From Varanus komodoensis (Eukaryota > Chordata > Lepidosauria > Squamata > Varanidae): a DNA stretch of 64,000 bases. The DNA is taken from contig NW_025336346.1 of NCBI RefSeq assembly GCF_004798865.1, positions 830,904 to 894,903 of the forward strand, in the 5' to 3' direction. How positions within the stretch are numbered: position 1 is the first letter of the stretch; every line of letters starts with the position of its first letter. The notes beneath the pieces are model-generated. The model was not told where the DNA came from and searched no databases. It worked only from the letters and a program-made list of their open reading frames with translations. Position numbers and translations under genes: made by a program. This document shows, in pieces, positions 56,569 through 64,000 of this stretch.

Positions 56569-57574
56569 CTATTACAGGAATATTGAGAAAAGTATTAAGA
56601 TGCTGACTGATGGGGAGATGTTTTTATTTTAAGACTTTGCAAATAACTTGGCAATGGAAAGAAATCGTGGACGGAACCATGCTCTAGTGATGTCTTATTA
56701 TTAGTATGCAAACAGCAAATAACCTACTGAGGTAGTAAACAATTTACCACAGTACAACATATTAACAAAGATTAACAAATAGTGATAATTAATAATCCAG
56801 TGTGGCTTATCCATAAACCATGGAGGGTCATGAGCAACAAATGGAAGGAGGAAGGTGTACAGAGACTAGAATTGCATTCACATGCTTTCCAAAATATTTA
56901 GACAGCCTATTTCAGCTAATTAAAAGTAGGATGGTGATGCCCTGCTTCTCCCCAGAACACTCCATCTCCCTAGGCCAGTTCTTGTTTGCCAACTTTGGAG
57001 TCCAGCCCAAGCAGAAAGAACCACGCTGGCTTTGAGGGTGGGTGGAGGTAGGGGCAACACTTTCTGCTTGATTACAACCCTAATTTGTAATCTCAACACA
57101 CTTGGCCACACCTTCCCCCCACTGGTTGCAATGACCTTGTTGTCAAATAAATATGAAGATGGGCTCTTATTACCTGAAGATTGTTGCTTATCAACGAATA
57201 AGCTGGAATCTCACCATTTTAAAGACTAGTTGCAAAGGAAGATAATGCACTTTGACTTTTAATGATTAAGCTGGAAGAAGCCTGACAGACGCTGCGGCTT
57301 TGTAACTACAGCTCCAAAAGCCCCAGCCAGCATGACTGATGGTTAGAGATTATGCGAGCTGTTGCGAAAGATTTCTAGAAGGGACGGGGTTGCCAAGTAT
57401 AGTATTAGATAGCTACCAATACAGGACTGAGCAGAACCCCTCGGCCAGTCAGCGGCTGTTAAACTCTGCCCTCGCCCGGCGAGGTTCCCAGGGCAGCCGG
57501 CGCAGGCAAGCACCATCGCCCCCCGCCGCCCTCCACCAGAGCAGTCGCGCGACCGCCGCCCGCTCAGCGCTTAC
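56569..57574. other. FANCD2 intron 1
   Basis: Intron between the noncoding exon and the start exon. Its promoter-side end (57296-57340) carries a MITE remnant (ACTACAGCTCCAAAAGCCCC). CpG density rises from about 57450. Confidence 0.6.
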
Positions 57575-57670
57575 CGCTGCCGCGCGACCACAACAGCCCC
57601 AGCGCGAGCGCCGCCTCACTCAAATTCTCCCGCCAAGCAGCACCGCACCGGGCGCGCTGCGATGACCTCG
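57575..57670 (-). other. FANCD2: FANCD2 exon 1, noncoding (5' UTR), start approximate
   Basis: On the minus strand a strong donor (GCAGCG|GTAAGC, intron from 57574 down) lies in the CpG-rich block and fits the acceptor of exon 2 at 56569-56570. There is no ATG of the right frame, so the exon would be 5' UTR. The upstream edge (transcription start) is a guess from the position of the promoter motifs. Confidence 0.6.
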
Positions 57671-57757
57671 CCGAGCACGTGACGCCCCTGCCGATGGGCG
57701 CCTGGCAAAAGCGTCGTTCGTCGTTCCCGGAAGAGTGAACGGGACCAGGCCGGTGTG
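57600..57757. promoter_or_regulatory. Bidirectional CpG-rich promoter shared by FANCD2 and EMC3
   Basis: The block from about 57450 to 57760 is strongly CpG-rich, unlike the AT-rich introns around it. It holds a CACGTG E-box followed by ACG (57676-57683) and an ETS/NRF2-type CCGGAAG (57727-57733); no TATA box is seen. Divergent first-exon splice donors sit at 57574 (minus, FANCD2) and 57758 (plus, EMC3), only about 180 bases apart. This is the usual layout of a housekeeping bidirectional promoter. The regulatory roles of the motifs are inferred from their sequence only. Confidence 0.75.
57700..57757 (+). other. EMC3: EMC3 exon 1, noncoding (5' UTR), start approximate
   Basis: A good donor, GTGTG|GTAAGA, at 57758 follows the promoter motifs, and the coding exon at 58607 begins with an acceptor. 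An untranslated first exon joined to 58607 is therefore the simplest model. The transcription start is not visible, so the left edge is a guess. Confidence 0.5.
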
Positions 57758-58345
57758 GTAAGAGGTGTCGGGCGTTGTTGGGTTTTCTCCAGAGCCAGGT
57801 CTCGGACTTCTTTCTCCCCTCCCGCTTCGAGGGGCGGAAGAGTGGGGTGGCTCTGATAGCTGTGTTTCAGCTGAAGGGGGGTGTGAAACAGCTTCCCTCT
57901 TTCTGTGGTTAATTTTGAAGAAGAGAGGGGCCGGGGCTCCAAAGCTCCATGACCCGGAGGCCTTTAATTCTGGGTGTGTGGAGGCCTGCTGTGATTGTTT
58001 CCTGGCAAGGAGAAGGCCGTCTACGCAAGCTTGCGTGGCTTGTCTGTATTTATTAGCTCAACGGTCCTATTAAAACAAGGTTCTGGGACTGAGCTCTTGC
58101 TCAAATCCAGCATTACTTCTGAAGGTATCTTAGCCTGGCAGCTCCTTAGTTTCCAACCTCCCCTCTTTCTGTCTTAATCAAGCACTCAGACTGCTATCTT
58201 TTACAGCCTTGGTCTTTCAAGATTTGTATAGATCCAGTGTCTTGCCTTTTTACATTGCCAGGAACATGTGAGTGTAAGAAGTGTCCGCTTTTGTGGAGTT
58301 AGCTTTAACGGTCTGGAATTGGGACTAGGGCTTATTGGTGTTGTA

Positions 58346-58464
58346 TTCCTCAATCTGGTGCCCTTCAATTATTCTGGTCATCAGCTCCACTTGGGATACT
58401 AAGTCAGAAATGCTGGGAATTGTAGTCTAAACATCTGGAGAGCACCAAGTTGAGAAACTTTGCT
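58346..58464. repeat. Palindromic MITE in EMC3 intron 1
   Basis: The left arm CTCAATCTGGTGCCCTTCA and, read from the right, CTCAACTTGGTGCTCTCCAG are inverted copies, with GGGAATTGTAGTCTAAACAT near the right end. It matches a common squamate palindromic repeat. Old; no clear target duplication. Confidence 0.7.
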
Positions 58465-58567
58465 TTAAATTAAAGAGAGCTTAACTAGTAACACAACAGG
58501 TGGTCCAATATTTTTGGAAAGTTGAGGACAATTAGAAATCTTTTATACTCTTGACTGTAAGACTTAA

Positions 58568-62683
<4,116 letters not shown>

Positions 62684-64000
62684 GTGAGTTGCAGCCTAGG
62701 AATCTAAACCTGGGTGGTCTGGAGGCCTTGGATCTCATTAGTTTGCTTATCACCTTCTCAGAGAATTTGCCTTGTACTTGGTGATTATGTGCAGTCTGAG
62801 CAATAGTGGACTTGAGCAAGTACGTGTTTGGCAGCTTCTGTTTCTGAAAAGGAAATCCTAAGTTACCTCACACCGAGGCCACTGTGTTAGCTTGGAATTC
62901 ATACTTGTTAGCAACTGTGGGTGGTTACCTTGCTCCCAAAAATAATTGTCCACTTGAGGCTGTGTTACACTATTACTTTAATTGTGCTTCTTCAGAACTG
63001 CAATCCCAGAGTTAGGCTTTGCTGCAGCCAGCTTAGAGTTTTCTCTTCCAGTCTTTGTCATACAGTAACCACAAGAAATACAAAAGGAAATACTTGTGCC
63101 AGAGCTTCAGGCAGAAGTTTTCCAATAACTACTCTTTCCCTTCTCATCATCCTAACATGCCTCTCATCTGTAGGCAGAAGATACAGAGTTGATCCTATTT
63201 TGAATCAAATGTCAAATGGTTCCCCATGCAGCAATAATATTTGCTTTGTGCAGATTATTGAGGGGGTGCATGGGGGTTACTTCCTCCTGTTCCTTAGAAA
63301 GGAAGGTCTTGTGCACTTCCATTGGAGATTGTCTTGTTCTTTTAGATAAACTGAAAACAGATGCAGCTTTATTTTTTTGTCTTTTTAGGTGATTTCGAAA
63401 TGCTTCTCAAATGCAACAGTAAAGGAGAGAAAAATTAAAATTCCATCTTTGTTGTTTTATTTTTCCTTTTGGCTGGTACATATTTAGAAGCTGTTTTATA
63501 CCAAAGCAAACCAATGTTTCATTTATCTTAGTATTGTCTTCACTGGCTGGCAGCAAATATCCAGAATTTGAAAGAGGAGCCTTTTCTAGTCTTCCTTGGA
63601 TATCCCATAATTTGAATCTGGCCTTTTTTACATGTAAAACATACTGAAATATGCCCCTTGCCTTCTGGGGTTGATGTTTTGTTCATCTGGCAAGCACTCT
63701 GTCCAAAAGAGAACATCTCATGCGGGAGGCAAAAAAAAAGAAAAGAACACTGTTCCTTCTGAGAAGCATCTAAAAACTTATGGCATAGCAAATTTCTAAG
63801 CTGTATTAAAAAGTATATTTCTCAACACCTTTTGGGGGGTGCCTTACTCTGTTTGCACTTTGACCACCTTCTCTGTGTCCCTTCTTCATTATACCTCTCC
63901 TCTTCCCACCTGTATCCAAAACAGATACTGTCCTTTGTCTTGCTCAAATCATGTGACATTGCTCATCCATTTCAGTTCTAAGCTCTGTATGGAAAAGACC
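62684..64000. other. EMC3 intron 5, runs off window
   Basis: No further EMC3 exon was found; the expected next coding segment (human KVPFPLTLRFKPML) is not present in any frame before base 64000. Confidence 0.6.

Noticed and set aside
57339-57665. 108-codon plus-strand frame in the CpG island (Ala/Arg/Pro-rich)
   Set aside because: Composition is that expected of any frame in CpG-rich DNA; it overlaps the FANCD2 noncoding exon antisense and matches no protein.

Overview
This is a 64 kb stretch of vertebrate nuclear DNA, almost certainly from a squamate reptile (lizard or snake). The evidence is the mix of BovB (RTE), CR1 and L2 LINEs, tRNA-derived SINEs, hAT elements and palindromic MITEs of kinds typical of squamates, together with two host genes that are clearly reptile-like versions of vertebrate genes. 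The exact species cannot be told from the sequence.

Two host genes lie head to head. FANCD2 (Fanconi anaemia group D2 protein) is on the minus strand and fills the window from about 57.6 kb down to the left edge. I place 37 coding exons (exons 2-38) plus a noncoding first exon. All exon phases join, giving 3846 coding bases or 1282 codons. That is nearly nine tenths of the roughly 1450-residue protein; the C-terminal exons lie beyond base 1. EMC3 (ER membrane protein complex subunit 3) is on the plus strand from about 57.7 kb. It shows a noncoding first exon and four coding exons, and continues past base 64000. The two genes share a short CpG-rich bidirectional promoter with an E-box and an ETS-type site. 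They are not known to act together: FANCD2 works in nuclear repair of DNA interstrand crosslinks, and EMC3 in inserting membrane proteins at the ER.

Nearly everything else is intron, much of it transposon debris. 0-5.7 kb: two SINEs, an L2 tail beside exon 37, an L2 LINE with a long RT reading frame, and a BovB fragment. 6-13.4 kb: exons 36-29 with a SINE and a hAT element. 13.7-21.7 kb, the large intron 28: an L2 3' end, a Tigger1-like pogo element, a nearly complete but broken BovB with an L2 tail nested in it, and an L1-like non-autonomous retroposon with internal repeats. 21.8-29.2 kb: exons 28-20 and a hAT/Charlie-type element with perfect target-site duplications. 29.4-33.9 kb, intron 19: a nearly full-length CR1 with an ORF1 SGNH-esterase domain, followed by a small hAT and a CR1 fragment. 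35-57.6 kb: exons 19-1 with L2, CR1, BovB and MITE fragments and a 128-bp exact tandem duplication. 57.6-64 kb: the shared promoter and the 5' half of EMC3.

The points most worth a second look are three GC-AG introns in FANCD2, an L2 tail that appears to supply the branch point for exon 37, a Tigger1-like element strongly resembling the mammalian family, the internally repetitive L1-like element, and the very short FANCD2/EMC3 promoter. I found no undescribed protein-coding system.
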